From: Caballeronia zhejiangensis
GTDB taxonomy: Bacteria > Pseudomonadota > Gammaproteobacteria > Burkholderiales > Burkholderiaceae
Length of the DNA: 64,000 nucleotides
Reading direction: 5' to 3'
NCBI RefSeq assembly: GCF_000698575.1
Contig: NZ_JFHD01000028.1
Coordinates: 1-64,000 of the forward strand
The translations under genes were made by a program, and so were the position numbers. Each line of letters opens with the position of its first letter. Positions within the stretch are counted from its first letter, which is position 1. The notes under the pieces were generated by a model. The model did not search any database. It was not told the origin of the DNA and was given only the letters and a program-made list of their open reading frames with translations. Shown here one piece after another: positions 16,986-26,572 of the stretch.

Positions 16986-17612
16986 ATGAGTGTGACGAGC
17001 AAGGAACTGCGGGACATCCTCACGCGCGCGCTGAACGCGCTTCCCGCACACGCCGATGAACTGCGCGATCTCGACGCGGCGCTCGGCGATGGCGATCTCG
17101 GCATCACGGTGCAGGCGGGATCGACGGCAGTCGTGAAAGCGTTGAACGCATTGCCCGACGAGGCGACGTTGAACGACATCATGCTGGCCGCGGCCAAGGC
17201 ATTCTCGACGGCGAATCCGTCGACGTTCGCGGCGCTCGTCGGCGGCGGATTGATCGCAGCGGCGAAGACGGTGAAGGACAAGGACGCGATCGGCCGCGAC
17301 GATGCGCTTGCGATCGGTCAGGCGGTGGCGGCGCGCATCATCGAACGCGGCAAGAGTCAGGTCGGCGACAAGACCGTGCTCGATGCGCTCGTGCCGAGTA
17401 TCGATGTGCTGGCCGCATCGCAAGGCAGCGCGACGGACACGCTCGATGCCATGATCGCCAAGGCACGCGAGCAGGTCAGCGCGACTGCCACGCTGCAGTC
17501 GAAGAAGGGCCGCGCTGCATGGGTGCAGGAGCGCAGCATCGGGCACGCGGATCCCGGCGCGACGGCTTATGTCAGGTTTCTAGAGGCGTTGAGAGATGCG
17601 GTCGGGGGATGA
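16986..17612 (+). CDS. dhaL: Dihydroxyacetone kinase nucleotide-binding subunit DhaL
   Basis: The 208-residue all-helical protein has the DhaL metal-binding motif LDAALGDGDLGITVQAG, whose three Asp residues hold two Mg ions and the nucleotide, followed by NPSTFAALVGGG and GDKTVLDALVP. It supplies ATP to DhaK for phosphorylation of dihydroxyacetone or a related ketose. AAAGGAGCGTGC precedes the ATG. It ends just before the convergent MHS transporter gene, so the dhaKL transcript appears to hold only these two genes. Confidence 0.93.
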   Translation: MSVTSKELRDILTRALNALPAHADELRDLDAALGDGDLGITVQAGSTAVVKALNALPDEATLNDIMLAAAKAFSTANPSTFAALVGGGLIAAAKTVKDKDAIGRDDALAIGQAVAARIIERGKSQVGDKTVLDALVPSIDVLAASQGSATDTLDAMIAKAREQVSATATLQSKKGRAAWVQERSIGHADPGATAYVRFLEALRDAVGG

Positions 17613-17624
17613 ATGCCAACGCCT

Positions 17625-19097
17625 TCACGCTCGCTTCCTCTGCACCACGACCTCACGCTCGCGCTTGCCCGCCGGCACCACCTTCAACTTCTTGCGCGTA
17701 AGAGCGAGCGCTTCGGCCTTCGTTGCGACGCACGGCCCTGAGCCGAGCAAAGGCTGACGCGCCGTCTCGCGCAACGCGAGCACGGACACCACGCCAATCA
17801 CGGATGCCGCCATCAGGTAATACGCGGGCATCATCAGATTGCCGGTCGCATCGACGAGCCACGCCGTGACGAGCGGCGTCGTGCCGCCGAAGAGCGACAC
17901 GGATACGTTGAAACCGATGGCGAGCGCGCCATAACGAATGCGCGTCGGAAAGAGCGCGGGCAGCGATGAAGGCATCACGCCGGTGAAGGTCGATAGCAGC
18001 GCGCCGAGTATCAGCAAGCCGAGAAACACCGGAAGCATCGCGCCCGTTTGAACGAGCAGCAACGCGGGAATCGACAGCGCGAAAAGCCCGATGCAGCCGA
18101 TTATCATCACCGGCTTGCGGCCGATGAGATCGGAGAGATGGCCCGCGAAGAGCGTCATCGGGATCATCAGCATCATCACGAGCAACACGAGAAACAGGCC
18201 GTGCGTTTCATCGAAGTGCAGCGTCGCCGAAAGAAAGCTCGGCAGATAAGACAGCGCCATATAGTCGGTAACGTTGAAGATCAGCACGAGGCCGACGCAT
18301 TGCATCATCGGCTTGAATTGCCGCGACAGCAGTTCGGCCAACGATTGTTTCGGACGCGACCGTTCATGCGCCTCGCGTGTCTCGGCTTCCTTCTTGAACG
18401 CGGGCGTCTCTTCGAGCTTCATGCGGATATACAAGCCGACCAGCCCGAGCGGACCCGCGATCATGAACGGCACGCGCCATCCCCATGAAAGCAGCGCGTC
18501 GTGCGGGAGCAGGGCGGTCAGCAACGCGACCGTGCCCGCGCCGAGGATATAGCCCGCGAGCGTGCCGACCTCCAGAAAGCTGCCATAGAAGCCGCGCCGC
18601 GCATCGGTCGAGAACTCAGCGATGAACGTCGCCGCGCCGCCGTATTCGCCGCCCGTCGAGAAGCCTTGCACGAGACGCGCGACGAGCAGGAGAACGGGCG
18701 CGAGAATGCCGATCGAGTGATAGCTCGGAATCAGGCCGATGCAGAACGTGCCGACGGCCATCATGATCATCGTCATTGCGAGCACGCGCTGGCGGCCGAT
18801 CCTGTCGCCGAGCGGCCCGAAGACCATCCCGCCGACAGGACGCACGAGAAACGCAGCGGCGAACGTGCCGAAGGTCGCGATCAACTGCGCGGACGGACTG
18901 CTCGACGGAAAAAATACTTTCCCCAGCACGACGGCGATATAGCTATACACGCCAAAGTCGAACCATTCCATGGCGTTGCCGAGCGCCATCGCGCCGACGG
19001 CACGTTTCAGCAAGGCATGGTCGACTACCGTGATATCGCCCAGCGTGAGATGCGGCGACGTTTTGCTTCGGGCGTTGCGCTCGTGCGAGAGGCTCAA
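17625..19097 (-). CDS. MFS metabolite:H+ symporter, ProP-like
   Basis: The 490-residue protein has 12 predicted membrane segments and close similarity in pattern to E. coli ProP: LGNAMEWFDFGVYSYIAVVL, DRIGRQRVL, LVARLVQGFSTGGEYGGAA and LEETPAFKK. MHS-family members import proline, betaine, citrate or other acids. The C-terminus is short and basic and lacks the coiled coil of E. coli ProP, so osmosensing is doubtful. I choose a TTG start at 19097 because AGGAG lies eight bases before it and ProP similarity begins there; the ATG at 19235 has no support. No linked catabolic gene identifies the substrate. Confidence 0.88.
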   Translation of the reverse strand: MSLSHERNARSKTSPHLTLGDITVVDHALLKRAVGAMALGNAMEWFDFGVYSYIAVVLGKVFFPSSSPSAQLIATFGTFAAAFLVRPVGGMVFGPLGDRIGRQRVLAMTMIMMAVGTFCIGLIPSYHSIGILAPVLLLVARLVQGFSTGGEYGGAATFIAEFSTDARRGFYGSFLEVGTLAGYILGAGTVALLTALLPHDALLSWGWRVPFMIAGPLGLVGLYIRMKLEETPAFKKEAETREAHERSRPKQSLAELLSRQFKPMMQCVGLVLIFNVTDYMALSYLPSFLSATLHFDETHGLFLVLLVMMLMIPMTLFAGHLSDLIGRKPVMIIGCIGLFALSIPALLLVQTGAMLPVFLGLLILGALLSTFTGVMPSSLPALFPTRIRYGALAIGFNVSVSLFGGTTPLVTAWLVDATGNLMMPAYYLMAASVIGVVSVLALRETARQPLLGSGPCVATKAEALALTRKKLKVVPAGKREREVVVQRKRA

Positions 19098-19520
19098 TTG
19101 TCTCACTCCTGATTTCGCGGCGAACGCGAGGGACTGCGTTGCGTTCGCGCGGAAGGCCGCCGATGGGGCGCGGGGCCCTCGGCACGATGAATGATCAGAG
19201 TGTGCGGGTCGCGGCGCGTGCATGCCTTCGCTCACGCGTCCTTGAATCGGCAGAAAACGACACTCGCATCATTGCAATGTCGGATTGCATCGCACACGCG
19301 ACGCGCAAGCGTTGGCCTCGGTCCGACAGGAGCGCCTTGACGCGATCATCGCTCAACGCGCCAATCCCTTTACGCGCAACGCTCACAGCGATTCAGCGCG
19401 TCATTGGCACGAGCCATGCGTTTGATGAAGCGGGCGCGATGCCGCCGGCACGATGATTTCATTCCGGGAACCCTGTCGACGGATCGCGCCTCTTTTTATC
19501 GACGGATTCACGGGGTTGCC
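19098..19520. other. Intergenic region with no gene recognised
   Basis: This 423-base divergent region lies between the ProP-like gene and the small secreted protein gene. It must contain promoters for both. I see no convincing ORF, terminator or long repeat in it. Confidence 0.45.
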
Positions 19521-19781
19521 ATGAAAGCGAAGACCATCGCCGTTCTTCTCGCCGCGAGCGCGGCGTCGTCGGCCGTGCCTGCGTTCGCGCACGATTGCGG
19601 CGCGGCGAACATGCAGTGCGAAAGCGCGGTGAAGCATGTATCGCACAAGGAGAACAGCGCGCGGGCGGTTCATGGGATGCGCGCGAAGAGCACCGGACAC
19701 GAAATGCCCGACGCTGCCAAGACGCCGCCAATCGAACACGAGCAGCACGACAGCATCGATGCGTGGTATCGCGGCGGCTGA
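19521..19781 (+). CDS. Small secreted protein of unknown function
   Basis: The 86-residue protein starts MKAKTIAVLLAASAASSAVP. A Sec signal peptide probably ends after AFA (residue 22), leaving a mature His-rich, hydrophilic peptide of about 64 residues that begins HDCGAANMQC and has two Cys. I do not recognise a family. The clear signal peptide and the fit between two genes support it being real. His and Cys content could suggest metal binding, but this is only a guess. It converges with the DppA-like gene four bases later. Confidence 0.6.
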   Translation: MKAKTIAVLLAASAASSAVPAFAHDCGAANMQCESAVKHVSHKENSARAVHGMRAKSTGHEMPDAAKTPPIEHEQHDSIDAWYRGG

Positions 19782-19785
19782 TCGC

Positions 19786-21394
19786 TCAATCGAACGTGAT
19801 GCCGTCGAAACGATGTCCGCCGAGCGGACTGATCAGATAGCCATGCACGCGTTTCGATATCGGCTGGAAGATGTTGGCGTGCGCGAGCGGCGTGTACGGC
19901 ACCTGATCCTTGAACACCACTTGCGCTTCTTCATAGAGCTTCGTGCGCGCGTTCTGATCGGTGACGAGACGCGCTTTCGCGAGCAGATCGTCGAACTGCC
20001 TGTTGCACCACTTCGCCATGTTGCTGCCGTGAACCGCGTCGCAACCGAGCGTCGTGCCGAGCCAGTTGTCTGGATCGCCGTTGTCGCCGAGCCAGCCGTA
20101 AAGAATCGCGTCGTGCTCGCCGTTCGTCTTCGCGCGCTTGTTGTACTCGGCCCATTCGTAAGTGACGATGTTCGCCTTCACGCCGATCTTCGCCCAGTCC
20201 GATTGAATCAGTTGCGCCATCAGACGCGCGTTCGGGTTATAGCCGCGCTGCACCGGCATCGCCCATAGCGTGATCGTGAAGCCGTTTGGAAAGCCCGCTT
20301 CCTTCAGCAGTTCCTTCGCCTTCGCGGGGTCGCGCGGTGCGTCCTTCAGCGCCTTGTTATACGACCATTGCGACGGCGGCATCGGATTCGTCGCGATGGT
20401 CGCTGCGCCTTCGCAGACCGTCTTGATGATCGCCTGCTTGTCGATCGCCATGTCGAGCGCGCGGCGCACGTTCACGTTATCGAGCGGCTTGTGCGTCGTG
20501 TTGTAGCCCACATACGCGACGTTGAAGCCGACGCCCGACAGCACCGTGAGCTTCGGATCCTGCTTCGCTGCGGCAATGTCGGCGGGACGCGGAAACGACG
20601 TCACCTGGCATTCTCCGCTCGATAGCTTCTGCTGACGCACGGCGGCATCGGGCGTGATCGAGAAAACCAGCTTGTCGATATGCACGTCCTTGCGGTTCCA
20701 GTAAGTCGGATTGGCGTCGTAGCGGATCGTCGCGTCCTTCTGATAGTCGCGGAACACGAACGCGCCCGTGCCCACTGGCTTCTGATTGAGGTCTTCCGGC
20801 TTGCCCTGCTTCAGCAGTTGCGCGGCATATTCCGCCGATACGATCGATGCGAACTCCATCGCGATGTTGCGCACGAACACGACATCAGGCGTCTTCAAGG
20901 TGAAGCGCACGGTGTAGTCGTTGAGCTTGTCGACGGATGCAATGTTCTTGTCGTAGCCGAGATCGGTCAGATACGGGAAGCTGACGGGATGCGCCTTCTG
21001 AAACGGCTCGTTCGGATCGATCATGCGCTTGAACGTGAATACGACATCGTCCGCGTCGAAGTCGCGCGTCGGCTTGAACCAGGCGGTCGACTGAAACTTC
21101 ACGCCGCGCCGAAGATGAAACGTGAAGGTCTTCGCATCCGCGGACTCATCCCCACTTCTCGGCGAGACCCGGCACGAGATCGAGCGTGCCGCGCTTGAAT
21201 TCGACGAGCTGATCGTAGACCGCATGCGCGCCCGCATCGAAGTCGGTGCTCGTCGTGTATTGCGCGGAATCGAAACCGGCGGGGCTGCCTTCGGAACAGA
21301 ACACGAGCGTCTTGTTCGCCGCCGATGCGGCTTGCGACGTCAATGCGAATGCGGCAAAGAGGGAAACGGCAAGGAGTCGATGCGTCAGAACCAT
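19786..21394 (-). pseudogene. DppA-like dipeptide-binding protein, frameshifted near residue 82
   Basis: From the ATG at 21394 a signal peptide (cleaved after ASA) is followed by TLVFCSEGSPAGFDSAQYTT and continues to GLAEKWG, where a TGA stops the frame. The DppA sequence resumes one base out of frame with SADAKTFTFHLRRGVKFQ and runs to the normal C-terminus at 19786. The break is at a run of four G on the minus strand (21150-21153); three G would give KWDESADAK, which matches family sequence. It is otherwise a full-length (about 535 residues) binding protein for dipeptides or heme. No permease or ATPase genes are adjacent. A recent mutation or a sequencing error are equally possible. Confidence 0.85.
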
Positions 21395-21479
21395 TTTTCT
21401 TGTTTGCTCGGAAGAGTGGGCAAGCCGCCTCGCGGCGGGCGTGAGCCATACTCTACCAAGCAAACGTTTTTCGAGCTTG

Positions 21480-23117
21480 CTACATCGAGCGCAACGCGAA
21501 GCGCTTGAGCTTGCCCGTCTCGGTGCGCGGCAACGCCGTTAGAAACGTCACGATGCGCGGATACTTGTAAGGCGCGACAGTGCGCTTGACGAACGCCTGC
21601 AATTCAGCAATGAGCGCATCGTCGCCGGTGAAACCGGGATTGAGCACGACGAACGCCTTTACCGCTTGCCCGCGCGTTTCATCGGGCACGCCGATCACGC
21701 CGCATTCCGCCACCGCTTCATGCTGCATCAGCACGCTTTCCACTTCCGGCCCGGAGATGTTGTAGCCCGCCGATACGATCATGTCGTCGGCGCGCGCCTG
21801 ATAGAACACGTAACCGTCATCATCGATCACGACGGAATCGCCGGGCAAGTTCCAGCCGTCGCGCACGAATTTCGACTGACGTTCATCGGCGAGATAGCGG
21901 CAACCCGTCGGGCCGCGCACCGCGAGCTTGCCGATGGTTCCGGGCGGCACCGGCTGCATCGCATCGTCGACGGCCTGCACGATATAGCCCGGCACCGCGC
22001 GTCCGATCGCGTGCTCGCGCACGTCCGCACCCGCCGACGAAACGAAGATATGGATCATCTCCGTGCCGCCGATGCCGTCGATCATTTCGATGCCGCTCGC
22101 TTCGCGCCATGACGCGCGCGTGGAATCGGGCAACGCTTCGCCCGCCGACACGGTCTTCTTCAGGCTCGACACATCGAAGCCTTCGATGAGCGGCGCCATC
22201 TGCCGATAGAACGTCGGCGCAGTGAACATGATCGTCGCGCGAAAGCGCTGCACGGTTTGCAGGAGCGTTTCGGGCGTGAGCTTTTCGAGCAGGATCGTCG
22301 ACGCGCCCACGCGCAATGGAAAGCACAGCAGGCCGCCGAGGCCGAACGTGAACGCGAGCGGCGGCGTGCCGCAGAACACATCGTCGGCCGTGGGCTTCAG
22401 GATGTGTCGCGGGAACAGATCGCACATCGCAAGGACGTCGCGATGAAAGTGCATGCAGCCTTTCGGCGCGCCGGTCGTGCCGCTCGTGAATGCGATGAGG
22501 CACACGTCGTCGGCGGCGGTGTCGCAGGCATCGAAATGATCGGGCTTGCTTCGAGCCAGCGATTCGAGCGACGCGGGTGCATCGTCGTGAAACGTCAGCA
22601 CTTGCGCGAGCGCTTCGCAATGGAAGTCGTCGCCTTTCGTCGTGCAGCGCTGCAGTTCTTCCATGAGACGCACATCGCATAGCGCCGCCGATATCCGCGC
22701 CTTCTCGATGATCTGCTTCAGTTCTTTCGCGCGCAGCAGCGGCATCGTCGGCACGACGACGAGACCGGCCTTCAGCGCCGCGAAGAACGCGACGGCCATC
22801 TGCAAGGTATTCGGCCCGCGCAACAACACGCGATTGCCCGGACGCAAACCCATTTCATCGACGAGCACATGCGCGCTGCGATTCACGAGCGTGCGCAACT
22901 CGCGATACGTCGTTGCGTGCGGCTCGCCGTTCGCATCGGACCAGATTGCCGTGCGATCGCCATGTCCGCTCTCGATCGCGCGATCCAGCAATTCGGTCGC
23001 GCAATTCACGCGCGCCGGATAAGCGACGTCCGCATTGTCGAGCATGAGCACCGGCCATTGTTCCTGCGGCGGCAGATGATCGCGCGCGAAAGTATCGATG
23101 TGTGCCGAGCGTTCCAT
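21480..23117 (-). CDS. abmG: 2-aminobenzoate-CoA ligase (benzoate-CoA ligase family)
   Basis: The 545-residue protein belongs to the acyl-adenylate/AMP-forming class. It has P-loop-like AFTSGTTGAPKGCMHFHRD, an A8-like segment YVFYQARADDMIVSAGYNIS and C-terminal TETGKLKRFAL with the catalytic Lys region. It should convert anthranilate plus ATP and CoA to 2-aminobenzoyl-CoA in the cytoplasm, the entry step for the monooxygenase/reductase encoded at the head of the same operon. AGGACACG precedes the ATG. It is the last gene of the operon, 12 bases after the RidA gene. Benzoate or salicylate could be alternative substrates. Confidence 0.85.
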   Translation of the reverse strand: MERSAHIDTFARDHLPPQEQWPVLMLDNADVAYPARVNCATELLDRAIESGHGDRTAIWSDANGEPHATTYRELRTLVNRSAHVLVDEMGLRPGNRVLLRGPNTLQMAVAFFAALKAGLVVVPTMPLLRAKELKQIIEKARISAALCDVRLMEELQRCTTKGDDFHCEALAQVLTFHDDAPASLESLARSKPDHFDACDTAADDVCLIAFTSGTTGAPKGCMHFHRDVLAMCDLFPRHILKPTADDVFCGTPPLAFTFGLGGLLCFPLRVGASTILLEKLTPETLLQTVQRFRATIMFTAPTFYRQMAPLIEGFDVSSLKKTVSAGEALPDSTRASWREASGIEMIDGIGGTEMIHIFVSSAGADVREHAIGRAVPGYIVQAVDDAMQPVPPGTIGKLAVRGPTGCRYLADERQSKFVRDGWNLPGDSVVIDDDGYVFYQARADDMIVSAGYNISGPEVESVLMQHEAVAECGVIGVPDETRGQAVKAFVVLNPGFTGDDALIAELQAFVKRTVAPYKYPRIVTFLTALPRTETGKLKRFALRSM

Positions 23118-23129
23118 CGTGTCCTCCGC

Positions 23130-23525
23130 TTAGTCGGGGATAACAGCCGTGGCTTCGATCTCCACCAGCGCATCGTCTTCGATGAGCGCGACGACTTGCA
23201 CCGCACTCATCGCGATGTCGTAATCGCCGATCAGCTCGCGGAATGCCGCGCCGATTTCCTTCGCCGCCGCGAGATACGCGCGCTTGTCGGTCACGTACCA
23301 CGTCATGCGAACGAGATGCTCCGGCTTGCCGCCCGCTTCGCGCAGCACGGCCACGATATTGCGCAGCGCCTGCGCGGCCTGAGCGCCGAATGCGTTGCTG
23401 ACGAAGCGCGCCTCTTCGTCCCAGCCGATCTGCCCCGCGATGAACACCTGCGTGCCGCGCACCGCGACGCCGTTCGCGTAACCGCGCGGCTTGATCCAGT
23501 CCGAAGGCTGAAGGGTCTTTTTCAT
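23130..23525 (-). CDS. RidA (YjgF/YER057c/UK114) family protein
   Basis: The 131-residue protein begins MKKTLQPSDWIKPRGYANGV and has the trimeric RidA fold pattern, including VFIAGQIGWDE and AQALRNIVAVLREAGG. RidA proteins hydrolyse enamines and imines to carbonyl compounds plus ammonia. In a 2-aminobenzoyl-CoA pathway it may release the amino nitrogen from a ring-cleaved or dearomatised enamine or imine intermediate. The ATG overlaps the TGA of the thioesterase gene, so it is coupled. The broad family prevents a firm substrate call. Confidence 0.85.
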   Translation of the reverse strand: MKKTLQPSDWIKPRGYANGVAVRGTQVFIAGQIGWDEEARFVSNAFGAQAAQALRNIVAVLREAGGKPEHLVRMTWYVTDKRAYLAAAKEIGAAFRELIGDYDIAMSAVQVVALIEDDALVEIEATAVIPD

Positions 23526-23971
23526 GAGCGTGATTCCTCTTGAAGTGCGCGGCTCGTGCCCGGCGCGAACCGTTCGATCGCGAGGGCGATGTCGCCGGGA
23601 ATGGCGATCGAGCGGCCATCGTCGAGCGATGTCGTCACGAGGACCTGCTTCGCGCGAAAGCGCACTTCGCCGTCGCAATGACAGACGATGTCGATGCGGA
23701 TCGAGCGCTGTCCGACGGAATCGACCGCGAGCGACAGCGTCACCGTTTCGCCCATGCGGCTCGGTCGCGAGAACTCGCAATTGAGCTTGACGATGGGAAG
23801 TCCGACGCGGCGCCGCGAGATCATGTGCGCGTAGTCGATGCCGAGCGCATCGTCGAACCAGTCTTCGACGAGCATGTTCGTCATCACCAGGTATTGCGGA
23901 AAGTACACGATGCCCGCCGGATCGCAGTGCGCGAAGCGGATTCGCATCGGCATGTCGAAGCGTTGTGTCAT
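23522..23971 (-). CDS. Acyl-CoA thioesterase, 4-hydroxybenzoyl-CoA thioesterase family
   Basis: The 149-residue hot-dog protein begins MTQRFDMPMRIRFAHCDPAG. The HCDPAGIVYFPQY motif carries the catalytic Asp of 4HBT-family enzymes. It probably removes CoA from a pathway intermediate or from stalled aromatic thioesters in the anthranilate route. It overlaps by four bases with the genes on both sides (ATGA with the acyl-CoA dehydrogenase and with RidA), so it is certainly co-translated with them. Confidence 0.87.
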   Translation of the reverse strand: MTQRFDMPMRIRFAHCDPAGIVYFPQYLVMTNMLVEDWFDDALGIDYAHMISRRRVGLPIVKLNCEFSRPSRMGETVTLSLAVDSVGQRSIRIDIVCHCDGEVRFRAKQVLVTTSLDDGRSIAIPGDIALAIERFAPGTSRALQEESRS

Positions 23972-25149
23972 CGTTGATGTGCTCCGTGCGCCTTGAGCAA
24001 GTCGCGTCCGACGATCAACTGCTGCACTTCCGTCGCGCCTTCATAGATGCGCAGCGCGCGTATCTCGCGATACAGCGATTCGACCGCCGTACCGCTCTTC
24101 ACGCCGAGGCCGCCCCACAACTGCACGGCTGCATCGATGACCTGTTGCGCGCCTTCGCTCGCGTGCCATTTCGCCATCGCGGCTTCGCGCGTCACGCTCT
24201 CGCCCTGATCGCGCAGCCACGCGGCGCGATACACGAGTAGCGCGCTCGTGTCGATGGTCAACGCCATCTGCGCGAGCTTCGCCTGCGTGAGCTGAAAGTC
24301 GCCGAGCGTCTGGCCGAACATCTTGCGCGATGCGGCGCGTTCGAGCCCTTCCTGCATCGCGTGACGCGCGAAGCCGAGCGATGCCGCCGCCACCGACGTG
24401 CGGAAGATATCGAGCGTGCGCATCGCGATCTTGAAGCCTTCGCCCGCGGCGCCCAGCATCTGACTGCGCGGCACGCGCGCGTTCTCGAAGTGCAGGCGCG
24501 CGAGCGGATGCGGCGCGATCACGTCGATGCGTTCGGCGATCTGCAAGCCGGGCGTATCCGCATCGACGATGAACGCGCTGATGCCGCGCGAGCCCGGCGC
24601 TTCGCCTGTGCGCGCGAACACGACATGGAAGTCCGCGATGCCGCCGTTCGATATCCACGTCTTGTCGCCGTTCAGCACGTAGGCGTCGCCATCGGCGCGC
24701 GCATCGAGCGACATCGCCGCGACATCCGATCCCGCTTCCGGTTCCGACAACGCGAACGCCGCCAATGCAGTGCCGTTCGCGACGCGCGGCAAATAGCGCT
24801 CTTTCTGCGCATCGGTGCCGGCGAGCGATATGGCGCCCGAGCCGAGCCCTTGCATCGCGAAGGCGAAGTCCGCGAGGCCGTCGTGTTTCGCGAGCGTTTC
24901 GCGCAGCAGGCACACGGCGCGCGTGTCGATCGTATCGTTCGATGCGCCGTATCGGGTGCCGCCGATGCAATGCCTGAGCCATCCCGCATCGCCGAGCATG
25001 CGCACGAGGCGCTTGCAGGCCGCGTCGGTATCGGCGTGATCGACATGCTTCAGATGCTCGTTCGCCCATGCATCGGCATCGCGTGCGAGTTCGCGATGTC
25101 TCTCATCGAAGAAGGGCCATGCGAGCGCGCTGTGTGGATCGGCGTTCAT
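23968..25149 (-). CDS. Acyl-CoA dehydrogenase of the 2-aminobenzoate operon
   Basis: The 393-residue flavoprotein has the usual three-domain ACAD fold with FALSEPEAGSDVA and KTWISNGGIADFHVVFA for FAD and substrate binding, and a C-terminal QLWGGLGVKSGTAVESLYRE segment, where the Glu/Gly region near the catalytic base lies. It likely oxidises a cyclic or ring-opened CoA thioester made after the monooxygenase/reductase step. The start codon abuts the stop of the enoyl-CoA hydratase gene and the end overlaps the thioesterase gene. The natural electron acceptor (ETF or oxygen) is not shown. Confidence 0.9.
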   Translation of the reverse strand: MNADPHSALAWPFFDERHRELARDADAWANEHLKHVDHADTDAACKRLVRMLGDAGWLRHCIGGTRYGASNDTIDTRAVCLLRETLAKHDGLADFAFAMQGLGSGAISLAGTDAQKERYLPRVANGTALAAFALSEPEAGSDVAAMSLDARADGDAYVLNGDKTWISNGGIADFHVVFARTGEAPGSRGISAFIVDADTPGLQIAERIDVIAPHPLARLHFENARVPRSQMLGAAGEGFKIAMRTLDIFRTSVAAASLGFARHAMQEGLERAASRKMFGQTLGDFQLTQAKLAQMALTIDTSALLVYRAAWLRDQGESVTREAAMAKWHASEGAQQVIDAAVQLWGGLGVKSGTAVESLYREIRALRIYEGATEVQQLIVGRDLLKAHGAHQR

Positions 25150-26001
25150 TCAGTCTCCTTCGAACACGGGACGCGTCTTCCCCGCGAACGCGCGATAGGC
25201 GCGCTCGAAATCGCGCGTGCTCATGCAGATGGCTTGCGCCTGCGCTTCCGATTCGATCGCTTCGTCGATGCTCATGCTCCATTCCTGATGCAGCATCTTC
25301 TTCGTGATGCCGTGCGCGAAGGTCGGCCCGGCGACGAGTTCGGACGCGAGCTTCGCGGCTTCGTCGAGCAAGGTTTCGGGTGCGCAAAGGCGGTTGTAGA
25401 AGCCCCAGTGATAGCCTTCTTCGCCGCTTGCCGAGCGGCCCGTGAAGAGCAATTCGGCAGCGCGTCCCTGACCGATGATGCGCGGCAGAATCGAACACGC
25501 GCCCATGTCGCAGCCCGCGAGACCGACGCGCGCAAAGAGAAATGCGAGCTTGCTGCGCGCGGTGCCGAGACGCATGTCGGACGCCATCGCGAGGATCGCG
25601 CCCGCGCCCGCGCAGACGCCATCGACGGCGGCTATGATCGGCTGCGGGCAATGACGCATCGCCTTGACGAGATCGCCCGTCATGCGAGTGAAGAGCAATA
25701 GCTCGGGCATCGGTAGATCGATCAGCGGTGCGATGATTTCATGCACGTCGCCGCCGGAGCAGAAGTTGTCGCCCGCGCCGTGGATCACGACGGCTTTCAC
25801 ATCGGTCGCATAGGCGAGTTGCCGAAACAGATCGCGCAACTCCGCATACGATCCGAACGTCAGCGGGTTCTTGCGTTCGGGCCGGTTCAGCATGATCGTC
25901 GCGACATCGTTCGTGACGGACCATCCGAAGTGCGTCGCGCGATAGTCCGCGAGCGTTACGCGATTGCCGGCGAGAAGCGCATCGGCGCTCGATGAGCTCA
26001 T
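25150..26001 (-). CDS. Enoyl-CoA hydratase/isomerase family protein
   Basis: The 283-residue crotonase-fold protein has NRPERKNPLTF, an oxyanion-hole segment AGDNFCSGGDVHEI and CAGAGAILAMASDMRLG. It also shows LAFLFARVGLAGCDMGACSI, where active-site acid residues usually sit. It should hydrate or hydrolytically open a ring or enoyl-CoA intermediate in 2-aminobenzoyl-CoA breakdown. The internal order MarR, hydratase, dehydrogenase, thioesterase with overlaps shows a single transcript. Confidence 0.9.
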   Translation of the reverse strand: MSSSSADALLAGNRVTLADYRATHFGWSVTNDVATIMLNRPERKNPLTFGSYAELRDLFRQLAYATDVKAVVIHGAGDNFCSGGDVHEIIAPLIDLPMPELLLFTRMTGDLVKAMRHCPQPIIAAVDGVCAGAGAILAMASDMRLGTARSKLAFLFARVGLAGCDMGACSILPRIIGQGRAAELLFTGRSASGEEGYHWGFYNRLCAPETLLDEAAKLASELVAGPTFAHGITKKMLHQEWSMSIDEAIESEAQAQAICMSTRDFERAYRAFAGKTRPVFEGD

Positions 26002-26011
26002 CTGTGTCTCC

Positions 26012-26572
26012 TTAGTCCTTCAGCGTCTTCAGCAGATGCTGCTTCAGCTTGCCGAGCCGCTGATGCGTCTGCGATTTTTCGTTCAGTTCGAGACCGCCGA
26101 ACATTTCGACGACCCATTGCTCATGCGCGGTCGCCATCTTGTCGAACGCGGCGCGGCCTTGCGGCGTGAGACGCACGCTCGTCGAACGGCGATCGTTCGG
26201 ATCGGCATAACGCGATACCAGTCCTTCTTTTTCGAGCTGATCCGTGATGCCCGTCACATTGCCGCCGGTGACCATCATGCGGCGCGATAGCTCGGTCATC
26301 TTCAGGCCCTCGGGATGACGTTCGAGTTGCGCCATCAGGTCGAAGCGCGGCAAGGTCGTATCGAACTCGGTGCGCAGGCGCTTGCGCAGTTCGGCTTGCA
26401 CGAGGTTCGTCGTGGTCAGCATGCGCAGCCATAAGCGCAGTCCCATGTGGCTGTCGGCGCCGGTGCTCATCTCGAGATCGACGACGTTGTCCGCCGGTTT
26501 CTCCACGCCCTTGCGCGGCGCTTTCTGCTCGGTTGCGGCGTTCGTCTTCTTGTTGCCTGCGATGTTGCTCAC
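26012..26572 (-). CDS. MarR family regulator of the 2-aminobenzoate operon
   Basis: The 186-residue protein has a charged N-terminal tail (about 1-45) and then a MarR winged helix. PRFDLMAQLERHPEGLKMTE and MMVTGGNVTGITDQLEKEGL form the recognition region, and ADPNDRRSTSVRLT the wing. The start is a GTG at 26572 that overlaps the TGA of the dehydrogenase gene by four bases (GTGA). MarR repressors of aromatic CoA pathways usually respond to the aryl-CoA. Being inside the operon, it would regulate itself together with it. The probable operator is at 29748-29772. Confidence 0.88.
   Translation of the reverse strand: MSNIAGNKKTNAATEQKAPRKGVEKPADNVVDLEMSTGADSHMGLRLWLRMLTTTNLVQAELRKRLRTEFDTTLPRFDLMAQLERHPEGLKMTELSRRMMVTGGNVTGITDQLEKEGLVSRYADPNDRRSTSVRLTPQGRAAFDKMATAHEQWVVEMFGGLELNEKSQTHQRLGKLKQHLLKTLKD

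Noticed and set aside
7726..17612. A single regulon joining the methylthioribose/deoxyribose operon to dhaKL through DHAP
   Set aside because: DhaKL makes DHAP from dihydroxyacetone, which the aldolase pathway does not need, and a 600-bp repeat element separates the two; the link is too weak to claim.
19404..19520. Extended N-terminus of the small secreted protein
   Set aside because: The upstream part is Arg-rich without similarity; the signal peptide starts cleanly at the ATG at 19521.
21099..21237. Programmed frameshift in the DppA-like gene
   Set aside because: Only a short G run is present, with no slippery heptamer or stimulatory structure seen, and binding proteins of this family are not known to use frameshifting.
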